From the NCBI GenBank assembly GCA_940337035.1, contig CALNHX010001933.1:127873-191872 (forward strand): DNA of 64,000 nt, in the 5' to 3' direction. The notes beneath the pieces are model-generated. The model worked only from the letters and a program-made list of their open reading frames with translations, was not told where the DNA came from and searched no databases. Source of the DNA: Agriotes lineatus. Lineage: Eukaryota; Arthropoda; Insecta; Coleoptera; Elateridae. Every line of letters starts with the position of its first letter. The first letter of the stretch is position 1. The position numbers were made by a program, and so were the translations under genes. Shown here piece after piece: positions 54,080 to 64,000 of this stretch.

Positions 54080-54130
54080 CTTTCCACCCCGGGCGGGACG
54101 TAGATTACCATGACAGCCGGTGGAAAGTCG
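54080..54130. repeat. Hairpin
   Basis: CTTTCCACCCCGGGC pairs with GCCGGTGGAAAG around about 22 bases. Confidence 0.6.
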
Positions 54131-54267
54131 TTTCTCTTAGGTGGAAAATGATAGTTCAACATGTCCATCTCTTTGTCGGAAAATGACATTTCTGTCAATT
54201 CTCGAGAACATAAAATGTCTGCCAGAATCTCTCAAATACATTTTTCCAATAAAGTGGTTTTGAATAA

Positions 54268-54363
54268 AATAGTATACATACCAAGGTGAAAAGTTTCATT
54301 CCTGTCTCGAGATAAAGTTAACATAATCTCTCGACAGTAATGAAACACTTTCATATACTATTT
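54268..54363. repeat. Palindromic hairpin
   Basis: AATAGTATACATACCAAGGT, GAAAAGTTTCATTCCTGTC and TCGAGAT pair with ATCTCTCGACAGTAATGAAA, CACTTTCATATACTATT. Confidence 0.7.
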
Positions 54364-54602
54364 CCATTCTGATGGAATTTTATGTTTTCGCAAGCATTTA
54401 TTAAATAAAAATATTACATTTTAACAAACGCTACGGGTGATTTGCGATATCTCATATCCGACAATGCTTCGATGAGCTGTTATTAGACGACTGGGGTACG
54501 ATTTCATGTCTGTCTTCTTGTTCTAATTATTCCATTTCAAAGTCGGCGTTCGGCTTTATATCTAAAGTTATCAACAGTATGTATTAAGTGCATAGTAACT
54601 TG

Positions 54603-54726
54603 CCGATAATGCTGGTCAGATTGCACGATCAGATGGATTGTGATGAAAATATGTCCCGACAGCGAAACTGGAGGGCGTATTTTCTAAGCAGTGAAGCGAG
54701 CGAGTGCAATCTGGTGAGCATTATCG
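54603..54726. repeat. Palindromic hairpin
   Basis: CGATAATGCTGGTCAGATTG and CACGA at the left pair with CGAGTGCAATCTGGTGAGCA and TTATCG at the right, with about four mismatches. Confidence 0.72.
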
Positions 54727-54893
54727 AAGCAAAGAACTATGCAAGCAATATATTTTTCGTGACTATTGCTTGAATCGATTAAAAAAACTAGCAAATCATC
54801 ATTTTAATGAGTAAGGTGAAGTATTACCGATAAGTTGTTATATAACAATAATTGTCGACTCAAGTAGTTTTTGATTGGTTGAAAGTTAAAAAT

Positions 54894-55532
54894 CTGGTGT
54901 GATACACGCACACAACTTCCTTTTACAGTGATCTTATAATTAGCCAAAAATATGATTTGAAATTTTTAAGCATTTGTCAAAAATTACAAATTCTACAAAA
55001 ACGGTACAAAATAGAACGTTAGTTCAAGGGACACATTTTCTCTAGAATTTTAAGCTGAATTTAAAAATGTAATAATATACCGGGTGTTTTATTTAAAATA
55101 GCAGTTAATAAAAAAATAGAAAGAAAACAAAAGAAACCCATTTTAGAAGTATTGAACTGGAAAATCACCTATCTCATATCAATACACATTAAAAATGTAA
55201 TAAAAATGTAAAGTTAAAAAAAATCGTTACAGCCGTTTTTGAAAAAATCGAAAAAAAACTGAAAAATCACAAGAGTAAACACCTACTTCCGGTTATGCAA
55301 TTTTCTTGCTGTCGCATCTACATAGTACACAAAACTTATATATGAAGTTTCAACGCCATACCTCTTTTCGTATTTGAGATATTCTGTTCACAGACACACA
55401 CACAGACAGACCAATGAAAAAAAATATGTTTTTTAGGTTCAGGGTTCTGTGAAACGTGAAGATCTGTTGAAAACTCAATTTCGAATTTTTGGGGTGAATC
55501 CAATACTTCCTTTATTGTAAAAGGAAGTAAAA
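54894..55532 (-). repeat. Dispersed repeat family R650, copy 3 (full)
   Basis: Inverse of 45811-46489 almost end to end, from CTGGTGTGATACACGCACAC to CCTTTATTGTAAAAGGAAGT. It has small indels, such as loss of AAGCTTTTG after the CAATTTTCTT block near 55301. Confidence 0.88.
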
Positions 55533-56105
55533 AGGCGAGTTTGATCATTGGTCAAATGAAATCGTTTGACAGATGTATGTAATAGTCATTTCAATTCTGT
55601 TCTTATCCCTGTTGTTGGTTGTAAGTGATCTAATAGTTCTCCAAACTTCTCTCACTTGTGTGCTTCTGATTTATTTATTAACTTCGGTGCACCTCTTCTG
55701 CCAGGCCTCATTTTTTTGCATGTTTCATTACTCTTTTCACTCCTCTGTTAACCGCTTAATACCATGCATTTTTTTTTAAATTATGCTCTCACTAGATTTT
55801 GTTCCACCAACAGCAGTTAGCACGTTTTTCCCGTTTATTTGTACCTGACCTAGTGCTTCGTATGTTGATTGGTGAATAATAGTTTTTACATATTGATATG
55901 TATCGTCTACATCATCATCTGCTCCTTCACTCAATTTCCCGCCAATTTCATGTAACATGAAAAAAGTTGTTGATTCGTCGTCGAGGCCGTTTAAGTTAAA
56001 TAAAACATGACATGACATTGTTACACTATATAATTTTAAAAATCAAATTAAGTTAGGAGTAAAAATATCTTTACGTTTCTAATAAATTAAATAAATTTTC
56101 AAATA
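55533..56105. other. Anonymous sequence
   Basis: A minus frame at 56018-55776 (80 residues, MSCHVLFNLNGLDDESTTFF and following) is protein-like but has no recognised family. Confidence 0.35.
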
Positions 56106-56109
56106 GAAA

Positions 56110-56230
56110 ACAAAACGTTACCGGTGGTCGAATTCGAACGGCAGGCGGACCGCATATGTAGTCCCAACGTTTTGTGGGATATTGCAAGGGAACGGGCTAT
56201 TTCTACCTGAGCGACGGAGCACCGACCCTT
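56110..56230 (-). mobile_element. Probable tRNA-derived SINE or tRNA pseudogene
   Basis: On the minus strand TCGCTCAGGTAG near 56215 resembles an A box and CCGTTCGAATTC near 56141-56130 resembles a B box. Spacing is longer than in a normal tRNA. No clean cloverleaf, so not called as a tRNA gene. Confidence 0.45.
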
Positions 56231-56239
56231 CGAGTTTTT

Positions 56240-57055
56240 GCATTGCAGCCGTATTAAGTAACGCACTAATTTGTTGCTGTTTTTTGTATCGTACAACATT
56301 TATTGTGTATCTATTGAGGCCCATTTTTGGTAAGAATAAAGCCTGCGCTATGTACAAATTATTACTTGTATTTATTAAATTAATTTAAATCAAAAATAAA
56401 CAAAATTTTATTTTTTAAGGTATTCACCCTATATACTATATATTTGTCTGACATTTTCCCGGTTTTATGACAGGTATATATATAATGTGTATGCAAAATA
56501 GTGTCTTCCTCCGACAAATAGTTTTTGAGTTATACCGCCAACATGCAGACAGACAGATAGACGGAATTGAGAAATAGATATTTTTGCATTAAGGGAGATA
56601 TGAATATGTTTTTTCCCGGAGGTTGACATGTGTCAAGTCAACCGATGGTAAAGAACATGAATATATCTCGTGGTGCATACAATATTTTATCTACTAGCAT
56701 ATTCGTAAAAATAGTATGAAATTTCAAAATGTCATAATGACATCTAAAATTAGAATGTGTAAGTAACATCAAGGATTGCCTCATTGTATGGTTGCTAAGA
56801 CGTTAATTGTAGTTGCATTGTTACCATGAGTTTGAGGGAGAAATAATTTGACAAGTCCCTTGGGAGTTATGAGTAGCTTTTCATATTTTCTTTCTATGAC
56901 GAAAATGTACAATATGATGTTGCTAGTAGATAAATCTGTTTTTCGTCATCCAGAGACCCTGAAACGTGATGATCTGGAGAAATCTCGAAAAGTGATTTTT
57001 TTCGCGATAAAAAGACTTTTTGAGAAAATTGGGCAACTTTTCCGGTACTAAGAAA
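56240..57055. other. Anonymous A+T-rich sequence, part akin to family R650
   Basis: CCTGAAACGTGATGATCTGG near 56960 and the GACAGACAGATAGAC run near 56550 recall landmarks of the R650 repeats, suggesting a distant relative. Confidence 0.4.
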
Positions 57056-57059
57056 CTAA

Positions 57060-57619
57060 GGCCTCTTTCACCGTATGCAAGATACATTATGCCAGAATCG
57101 TGGTAGTTTCAGACCCGGAAACTGTATCGGATACGTAGGGCCCTCAGTCACCTGCGAGAACAGTCCAGTGCAGTGCAGCTATGGACCTAGCATTGCTGTT
57201 TTTTATTTCTGTTGAAATAGTCTACGTGCGCTGTATCCCAAAGGGATTTACTAAAGTGATAAATTTTTCGCACCTTGATATTGTACGCATATTATACTTA
57301 TAATAACGAACGCACTGTTTCACACTACTCATTCGATTTAATACAAATTGAAGAAAATATGCTACGCCTATGACATGATATCGTGTATTCTGGCTTGCAA
57401 AAGTATGCCTGTCTGAGCGACTACATATTGTTTAATGGCAAATCGGTATCCAAGATACAATATTTTTCTCTGGCGGCTGAAAGGGACAGATACCTAAATT
57501 CTGTTTCGAGATACTGTATGTGTCGCCGGATGCCGTGTGAACAGCTCCATTTGAAGGCGAGTATTTTCTGTATCTGGATATCGGTATCTCGCATACAGTC
57601 TCCTGGTGTGAAAGAGGCT
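57060..57619. mobile_element. PIF/Harbinger-type MITE
   Basis: Begins GGCCTCTTTCAC and ends GTGAAAGAGGCT, with TAA on both sides (57057-57059 and 57620-57622), the 3-bp duplication of this superfamily. The subterminal parts share GTATGC.AGATAC, and the interior is rich in GATAC/GTATC motifs. No transposase. Confidence 0.85.
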
Positions 57620-57622
57620 TAA

Positions 57623-58160
57623 ATGAATAAATTACTACGAAGCCAATGAAGATCTGGATTTCGACCTTTACACTAAAAATAAGTTTGTGGTTCTCATTGA
57701 AATAGTGCGTGCTGTGGGTTTTCGAATTAATTCATTAGCACAATATCTTATAACTAGAGATAAGAACCTCTGTTGACAGTGCTTGTAAACGTATTGAAAC
57801 TTCTTACATAATAAAAATTTGAATATAAAGCCACATTTTGTTAAATGTAAGTATTTACAAAGGGCTCTTTTTTGTATGGAATTTTTATCTCAAAGCATCG
57901 GTTTTATTCAAGTATTACTAATTGAGAAACGTCGAAGTTTCGCCATTATAAAAAGTAACAAGTTTTTTCTACACTTTCGTGGAAGAGTTGGAACAATTAC
58001 CTACTATTTTCCAAAATGTAAAAGTAATTAAAGTACACTCAAAACAAGAACCAGTTTTCAAATACGGTATATCCTGTTGCCTTCCTAAAAACCGAAAACG
58101 GTTTACATTATTTATACAAAAAATGTTGAACTGCAATTGCAAGTTATAAGTGCAGCTAAA
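57623..58160. other. Anonymous A+T-rich sequence
   Basis: No recognised feature. Confidence 0.4.
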
Positions 58161-58582
58161 TACTGGGTGTTTAAAAAATACGTTCGGATATTTTACCCAC
58201 TTATAAATCTAATCAATACAAACAAGAAAGCCCTAATAAACATGGGTCTGGAAGCACATCTTTTCCGAGATAGTGTGTAAGTTTAAAAAAAATCCCGGTC
58301 GCCTCTGGAATATAAATATATATCTAGGTGCGCCAAACATGATTCTTAATAGCACCAATAAAACTTCAAAGTTTCACTAAAATCGGCTAAGGAGTTTTTG
58401 AGATATTGGAGCATTTTAGTTTTTGTCTTTATAGTAGTGATGGGCATAACCGGACAATTTTCATAACCGAATTATTTGCATTCGAATGATATTAATAACC
58501 GAATGATTATTTGAATAATCATTCGAATAAATTTTGGCTCTCGATTCGTGTCGATTAAGTCAGCCGGTTTGCCGGTTGGCGG

Positions 58583-58660
58583 TTCACCGTCATCTGCATC
58601 GACATCGGATCACCGTCATCTGCATCGACATCGGTTCACCGTCGTCTGCATCGACATCGT
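58583..58660 (+). repeat. 26-bp tandem repeat, three units
   Basis: TCACCGTCATCTGCATCGAC, ATCGG repeats at 58584, 58610 and 58636 with one or two changes. Confidence 0.92.
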
Positions 58661-58686
58661 AACTTGCAGATAGCAGAGGAACCAAA

Positions 58687-58945
58687 ACATAATATGTACG
58701 GTCGGCGCCTTAGAAATCGGGACACGTAATATGTTCTTCTAGTCTTTGGAGTATTCTTGCTCCGGTTACTTCATTAATGTGAGATGGCATTTCATAATTG
58801 ACAAACAATAAACAATCTGACGTAACAATTAAAACCATAATAACTGTAAAAACCCAGTTTATACACTTAAAAAATACATGCAAAATATATCATAATAGTG
58901 TGTAGTGCCCGATTTCTAAGGCGCAGACCGTACATTATGTGTTAT
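58687..58945. mobile_element. Small MITE nested in the hAT element
   Basis: ACATAATATGTACGGTCGGC, GCCTTAGAAATCGGG at the left recurs inverted as CCCGATTTCTAAGGC, GCAGACCGTACATTATGTGT at the right. About 36 bp of nearly perfect inverted repeat around a non-coding centre. Confidence 0.85.
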
Positions 58946-59859
58946 GCATTGGAAATTAAGAGGTATTTATTAAGAAGTCTAGAAAGAAAGAAATATGCGG
59001 GACTGCTTCCTAATCGCAATAAAAACAGTCGTAAAACGCTTATCTTTATCGATCGGGCGGGTTAAAGGCGCCGCCTCTTGTTTTGATCCTTTGGAAATGT
59101 AAGCAAATAAAAAAATGTTTTATAGCTTGATACGTTTGCAGTTTTTAGGCGTTCAGGTTTCAGGTCCCCAGAATTTTATAATTTGATATTTTTTATGATA
59201 GGAGGTAGGTACGCGATAACCAAATGGTGTTTTCAGTACAACCTGCTTTGTTTATGAGTTATGACGTATTTATATTTACAGAATTTTGAGCACTGCGTAG
59301 GTCGCTGAGATATGGCACGTAGTACCTTTGAATAGAGATTTTATATTCAAAGCGTAGTACGTATCAGCATGAGGGTATTTTTCATTCGAATACTTGGAAC
59401 GAAAACCGAGTTACATAGGTTATTTCAATAACCGGATAACCGGTCATTTTTCATTCGAATAAGCCCATCACTATTTTATAGGTTCAGAGACGTGCAAAAA
59501 TATGGGCATTTGTTTTCTTGAAAACGAAAAGAGTTACGAAAAAGATGCTGATTGTTATCTTTTTGTGAAAGAAACACAATCGACATGGCCCATGGGCACG
59601 CCCCTAGAATTATTGGATCATCTGTGATAGGTCAAAAATAAACCTTATAAAGTTAGAAATAAGCTGTAAAAATTTCCTTAAAATCGCCCAGAGCGTTTTT
59701 TAGATAACATTAAAAAAGGATTTTTTTTCAAAAACTTTAATACCACGTACCTTGGAAACGAGGCGATTACGGACTCCTGTTTATTGGGAGTTTTTTGTTA
59801 GTATTGATTATATCTATATGTGGGTAAGATATCCGAACGTTTATTTTAAACACGCTGTA

Positions 59860-61479
59860 TATTGGCCCTCAATTATGTTCTTTATAAAATTTAAGATTGT
59901 ATTAAAGTAAAATGAATATTTGGCAAATCCATAACATCGGAATATATGAAATTTTGTTTAATGCCATTTACCACTAATGCAGGGAACACTAAATATCCAA
60001 TTATTATGATCATAATAAAAACATACATTTATTATAACAAAATAACAGGTATTTTCAATGAATTATTAACAAATTAATGCCATTTTATGGTTAAAAAGCA
60101 CCGTGTTACCACTGGACGTCAGGTATTCCTTTATGGCGTAGATAACACACATGCAAAATAAAAGCCCGTTAAGCCAGTGACAGTGATTGTGGAACAAACA
60201 GAAATTGAAAATCCGCTTGTAATCTTTCGGTGACATCAACGTAGCTGACCGGAATAAATAATTAACCCGGCAATCAATAATAGAGTCATACAAAGGTTAC
60301 ATTTTTTGTATTCGGCAGTTTTGGACAGGCGTATGGCGTCCTTGAAGTTCGAGTAAACAAAAAGCACTAACCAACATCTAATTCATTTCGAATAGTTCCA
60401 GAGAAAGTCTTTTAATAATCATCATTCTAATAAAGGTGGTGGCAATGTTGACAACAATTTTAATGTTCCCAATAAAGCAATTATCTTATATCTCTGCACA
60501 TCTGCTATATTTAGAGCCATTTCGGATTACTAGATGTAATTAATGTAATTACGAAATGAATTATACACTATTGGTTAAATTAAGATTAAATTTTGTTATC
60601 AACAGTTTTCCCTTCGGAAGAATTTTGAAAAGAAATCTAGGTTCGCCAAAAAATGTATTGTGTGCAGAGATGTTTCGAGGAATTCTTTCAAGATGAAAAA
60701 TCATTAAATTTAGTTTAAAGAAGAAGCATATTGAGATAAAAGCAACCCAACATCTCTCAGGATTTACTATTTCGCTGTAAGCAAACGTGACCTACCCTTG
60801 AATCTATTTCTGATATTACGAAAACATTTTACCGGGTTTGGTGTGTTTTGCTCTTTCTTTAATATTGCTTCCTACATCATAACATTGTAGCTACATTAGT
60901 ATAAGTCATAACGATCTTCAAAAATAAAAATGTACACAAAAGTAACAAAAAAAAAACAATCGAGGGAATACAATATTCCGAACTTGGTGCAATGTAATTA
61001 TATATAATTTAGTTCCAAACATTTTTCATAAAAGAAAACATGAACACAATTACAAAATTATGTTGCATTAAAATGTTGAATTTCAAACGATTTTCCAGTT
61101 ACTGCACACAGGGGTGTTCGAGTATAATCTACTTTGTGTAATTATTTTACTAATACGACAAAAGTATTATACGATTCATTTCCCTGAGTTGTCCAAGTTT
61201 TTGAAAAAAAAATTAACATGCTGTTCTAGGTTAACAAAGAATGTTAGCTTGTTCAATGGCTTCGTTACAACAAGGCGTCTTTTTTAATATCACTTATGTC
61301 GAAACTAAATGTACTTGGGTGTAGTGGCTTTTATAAGAACATTATAAAAAGTGAAAAAATACGATACATAATATGCAATACCGTTGTGGGATTGTTATAA
61401 AAATCAAGAAATCATCCAATGTGTAGTCTTGAATGTTTGTTCTAAGAAATGTAAAATATTTTATATTTTGACTTTTAGG
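59860..61479. other. Anonymous A+T-rich sequence
   Basis: No gene recognised. 60060-60350 has mixed composition and might be host single-copy DNA; a 75-residue minus frame there lacks a domain. Confidence 0.4.
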
Positions 61480-63145
61480 AAAATATTTACACACTACAGT
61501 AGAAAAGATAGTGACCAACGCAACTGAAGAAAGAGGAAAAACAGAAAAAAATTGGATACACAGATTCTACAAAATCATATAGTACAACGAGAGTTCAAAC
61601 GAAACACTATAGAATGTGGACACGTTACACACACAGCCAACAAGGAAAATAAACGAATAATGGGAAAATATATAAAAAATCTAATTAGAACAGGTGAACA
61701 ATCAATTTCTTCTATAAAATAAAAAAATCCGACTAATGCAAACAGCTCATAGCAATAAAATAAGGCCAAAATGAAATATCTACTGCACCCCATTGGAGTA
61801 ATATAGAACAATATAAAGTAAAGTGAAGCTAAAAAGACGTCATCAGATGGGAAAAACTAGAAAATGTGAACAGTATTTTAGGTAGCTGCATAAGCATAAG
61901 GCACCGGCACTGACGTAATAAGAGTGGAGTTGATAAAAAGTGAAGGCCGAAAAATTTGGGGAAAAAACATGAGTTAATAACGATATGCTGGTAAATCGAA
62001 AGATACTCAGAGAATGGAACATGTAAATAATGTAGCCCGTACATAGAAACAGTTGTTAAAGCGCAATGTAGCAACTATCAAGGAATTACACTTTTGAACG
62101 TAACCTAAGAAATTATGTATAGCTTAATAAATTAAAAAAAACTTGCACTGTATGTGGAAGATATCCTGCAGGAAAATTGAATTGGTTCAGAACACCAAAT
62201 GGTTGCCAATGTCGGATTGAGGAATTGCAGTGGGCTTGGCGCTCGTTTTTTGGTTGGTGTAAGAATCGGTTGAGAATAAAACCCACATATTCTGGTCTAG
62301 GACCAAAGGCTTCAGGCACAGTCCTAAGAATACCGCCAGGGGAAACTCAGAACGTTAATACATAGATCACGTGATTATTTTAGACGTTACGCTGTCGCAA
62401 TTGTCTCAATTCAGTACCCACGTGTATAATATTCGAGAATTGACGTTCGGGAGTTTTAGAATTCGAGAGATCGATTTCAGTATTTTCTATATCGAGATTG
62501 GGATGGATAAAATCTCGTCTTTTCTCGCCTCGCGGCAACACTAACTACAACAGTGATAATCCGTATAATAGAACAAACATTTAAAAAATGCACGAAATAT
62601 AAAATCCCAGAATCCATATACTTACAGACTTTAAAGAAGCACTCGACAAGCATTTGCTAGCACGCACATCCTAGGAATCTCACATAAAGAACCTGATTAG
62701 TTAATATAACGTTAACAACTTCAGTGGTAAGAATAGTAAGTACAAGGCGTATTAGAGAAACTTTCAAAATCATCAGTAGGTACGTACAAGACGAATATAC
62801 TATATCCTACTATTTGCAAGCAATCGTTAAAAAAGTGAAAATACTAAGAGTATTAAATCTGTACAAATACGAGTATGTAGTTTCGCACACGACTTAGTTA
62901 CAGTAGCAAGGAATATAACAAGCTTAAATTAAATTATGAATCATCAGAAAATAAAAACAAAAATAAAAAAAACTGGTAGTCAACAAGACCAGACTAATTG
63001 ATCACGAAAACAAGCAGACCGCCGACAAGACGGCAGCAGAATGTAATTGAAGCTATAAACAACCTAGGACTAGGAATAAAGAACTGACGAAGATTAATGC
63101 AAGATAAAAAATGGAAGAAAAACATCGACAAGGCCAAGTCCCACT
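61480..63145 (+). pseudogene. RTE-like LINE ORF2 relic
   Basis: Plus strand, heavily broken. NWIHRFYKII near 61550 recalls RWxEYFxxLL. VNRKILREWNM and PVHRNSC near 61990-62060 match EEKxPxxW...PIHKKGD (polymerase motif 1). DFKEALDKHLLARTS near 62628 matches FIDFKxAFDSxxxxxLL. SFAHDLVTVARNI near 62882-62920 matches YADDIVIxxRN with one catalytic D replaced by H. WKKNIDKAKSHYER at 63112-63153 matches the WKxIVxxAKxHPG end. 62130-62560 is of unclear origin and includes short palindromic pieces. Confidence 0.62.
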
Positions 63146-63259
63146 ATGAAAGGTAGTACCCTATGAAGTAGAGGATGTTGGAAATATACATTGTGTCCAT
63201 ATACAGAGTCATAAGATCCTTTTTGATGAAACTTCCATCATCTGCCAATCCCCATTCTT

Positions 63260-63408
63260 CTTTAGCAGAAAGGATTCGCGAAGCCATTGGGATTTATAAA
63301 CACCCTAACAATCTCAATCGGGACGAAGGCTTTCTCCTTCATTCTATGTGGAAAGTGCTAATTCCTAAGCCCCGCCCACCGCTACTGAATCGTGACTGCA
63401 TTTGCTAA
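63260..63408 (+). pseudogene. Penelope-like element C-terminus
   Basis: The frame reads RIREAIGIYKHPNNLNRDEG and FLLHSMWKVLI. The motif IREAIEIxKHxNNFNRDxGYxLxxxW closes the endonuclease-bearing C-terminal region of Penelope-like reverse transcriptases in insects. Nothing upstream of 63210 extends the domain, so this is a 5'-truncated copy. Confidence 0.65.
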
Positions 63409-63409
63409 A

Positions 63410-63811
63410 CCGCGACGGCGCTTGCCTATAAATTCTCGCCTTTCTCCTTCCGATAGTTAGTGAATACACGGTCGACTTCTCGTTCTATCGCATCTGCTGC
63501 TTATATTGCAAAACCTAACCTAACTTCGCCCACTGCAGCCCTGCTAAGCAGAACCAGCGATTAGGAGATTAGGAGAGCGAGAGGGTCAGCAGTGATCTGA
63601 GTGATCAGAACAGCCAATGAGAGTGACGAGACGGAGGAGCAAGAAGACTGAGCCGCCCATACAGTCAAGCTCCACCCCTAATTATTCTCTAGGCGAATCA
63701 GAAGACAGCAATCGAAATTGAAGTTCGTAAGGAACGCTGACTGGTTCCAGGTGCTCCGCGGCAGCGGAGCATACTGTAGGGTTAGTTGTTTGTATACAAC
63801 TCCCTTAAATA
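63410..63811 (+). promoter_or_regulatory. Region after the Penelope-like fragment, with TATA box and hairpin
   Basis: CTATAAATT at 63426 is a TATA-like box. ACAACTC...GAGTTGT at 63797-63823 is a hairpin, with AATAAA within it. The region is less A+T-rich than the preceding 3 kb. It could be a Penelope terminal repeat or an LTR; no second copy lies in the window to decide. Confidence 0.35.
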
Positions 63812-64000
63812 AAAAGAGTTGTCTAGCATTACGTTGAAAATAAAGAATATTCTCAATCTGACGTCACCAGCAGAGATGTACCAAATCGACACCACAGCCA
63901 TTGACGACTTTTGCTCGCAGTCTCTGTTTGGGCACCTACCGCAAGAGGCAAGACACAGTTTAAGCCAAGAGGTTTCCCTCAAAATCGCCGTCATCGTGAA
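63812..64000 (+). CDS. Open frame running off the window edge
   Basis: After an in-frame TAA near 63810 a plus frame stays open to the last base. The first ATG, at 63874, starts MYQIDTTAIDDFCSQSLFGH and continues LPQEARHSLSQEV. Composition is protein-like. I do not recognise the family. Position after a Penelope-like tail and TATA-like box suggests the 5' end of another transposon, but it could be chance or a host exon. Confidence 0.35.

Larger units (their letters stand above)
58435..59473. mobile_element. Non-autonomous hAT element, 1039 bp
   Basis: Begins TAGTGATGGGC and ends GCCCATCACTA. The 8-bp flanks are CTTTATAG and TTTTATAG, one mismatch. Subterminal ATTCGAATGA and ATAACCG motifs recur near both ends. 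It holds a 26-bp tandem repeat and a smaller MITE. Confidence 0.9.
58163..59857. mobile_element. TA-flanked MITE (mariner-like) carrying nested insertions
   Basis: Left end CTGGGTGTTTAAAAAATACG, TTCGGATATTTTACCCAC; right end inverted CAGCGTGTTTAAAATAAACG, TTCGGATATCTTACCCAC, a terminal inverted repeat of about 60 bp continuing through TAATCAATAC. TA flanks both ends. Without the nested hAT it would be about 650 bp and non-coding. Confidence 0.85.

Noticed and set aside
58583..58660. CRISPR array
   Set aside because: Units are contiguous with no variable spacers, and the context is an animal hAT element.
63420..63860. Hammerhead ribozyme in a Penelope terminal repeat
   Set aside because: Looked for the CTGANGA and GAAA core in proper order; CTGAGTGA at 63597 does not fit and no companion core was found.

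Overview
The window is non-coding, repeat-dominated DNA from an animal nuclear genome, most likely an insect. It is A+T-rich, with no operons, no rRNA and no intact host gene. Recognisable coding sequence comes almost entirely from transposons: LINEs of several clades, one Gypsy LTR element, a Penelope-like tail, a Tc1/mariner relic, hAT, PIF/Harbinger and foldback non-autonomous elements, and tRNA-derived SINEs. The insect guess rests on the SINE body and on LINE and Gypsy protein signatures familiar from insects. The species cannot be named from sequence alone.

Layout. 1-5.5 kb: LINE scraps in anonymous sequence. 5.5-6.5 kb: an internally deleted Tc1/mariner copy and palindromic repeats. 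6.5-17.4 kb is the richest part, a nest. A minus-strand RTE-like LINE (6556-7405 and 16307-17415) was split by a Gypsy LTR element (7406-16306). That element was in turn hit by a CR1-group LINE (8305-12053) and by a 927-bp hAT element (14102-15028) with a perfect 8-bp target duplication. The Gypsy copy lost most of gag and the reverse transcriptase, and carries a 345-bp segment in three tandem copies.

17.4-33 kb: palindromic MITEs, a SINE (21754-22003), a large inverted repeat holding a hAT fragment, a minus-strand Jockey-like LINE (24050-25860), another LINE relic (29226-30620) and tandem repeats. 33.1-37.0 kb: a 3.4-kb hAT element (33497-36900) inserted in one copy of a tandem duplication whose sister copy preserves the empty site. 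41.9-45.1 kb: a degenerate but near full-length Jockey/CR1-type LINE interrupted by a 472-bp MITE. 50.8-51.5 kb: a full-length palindromic foldback element with CpG-rich tandem repeats in both arms and a 9-bp target duplication. 52.7-53.9 kb: scrambled LINE pieces. 57-60 kb: a Harbinger-type MITE and a triple nest (TA-type MITE, hAT, smaller MITE). 61.5-64 kb: a LINE relic, a Penelope-like C-terminus and, at the edge, an open frame running out of the window.

The elements do not form a pathway. They record sequential insertion: each insertion's target duplication and interrupted reading frame gives the order of events. A few islands with a more mixed base composition (about 26.5-27.4 and 47.3-47.9 kb) show no repeat signature and may be host single-copy sequence. 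I did not find convincing host exons.
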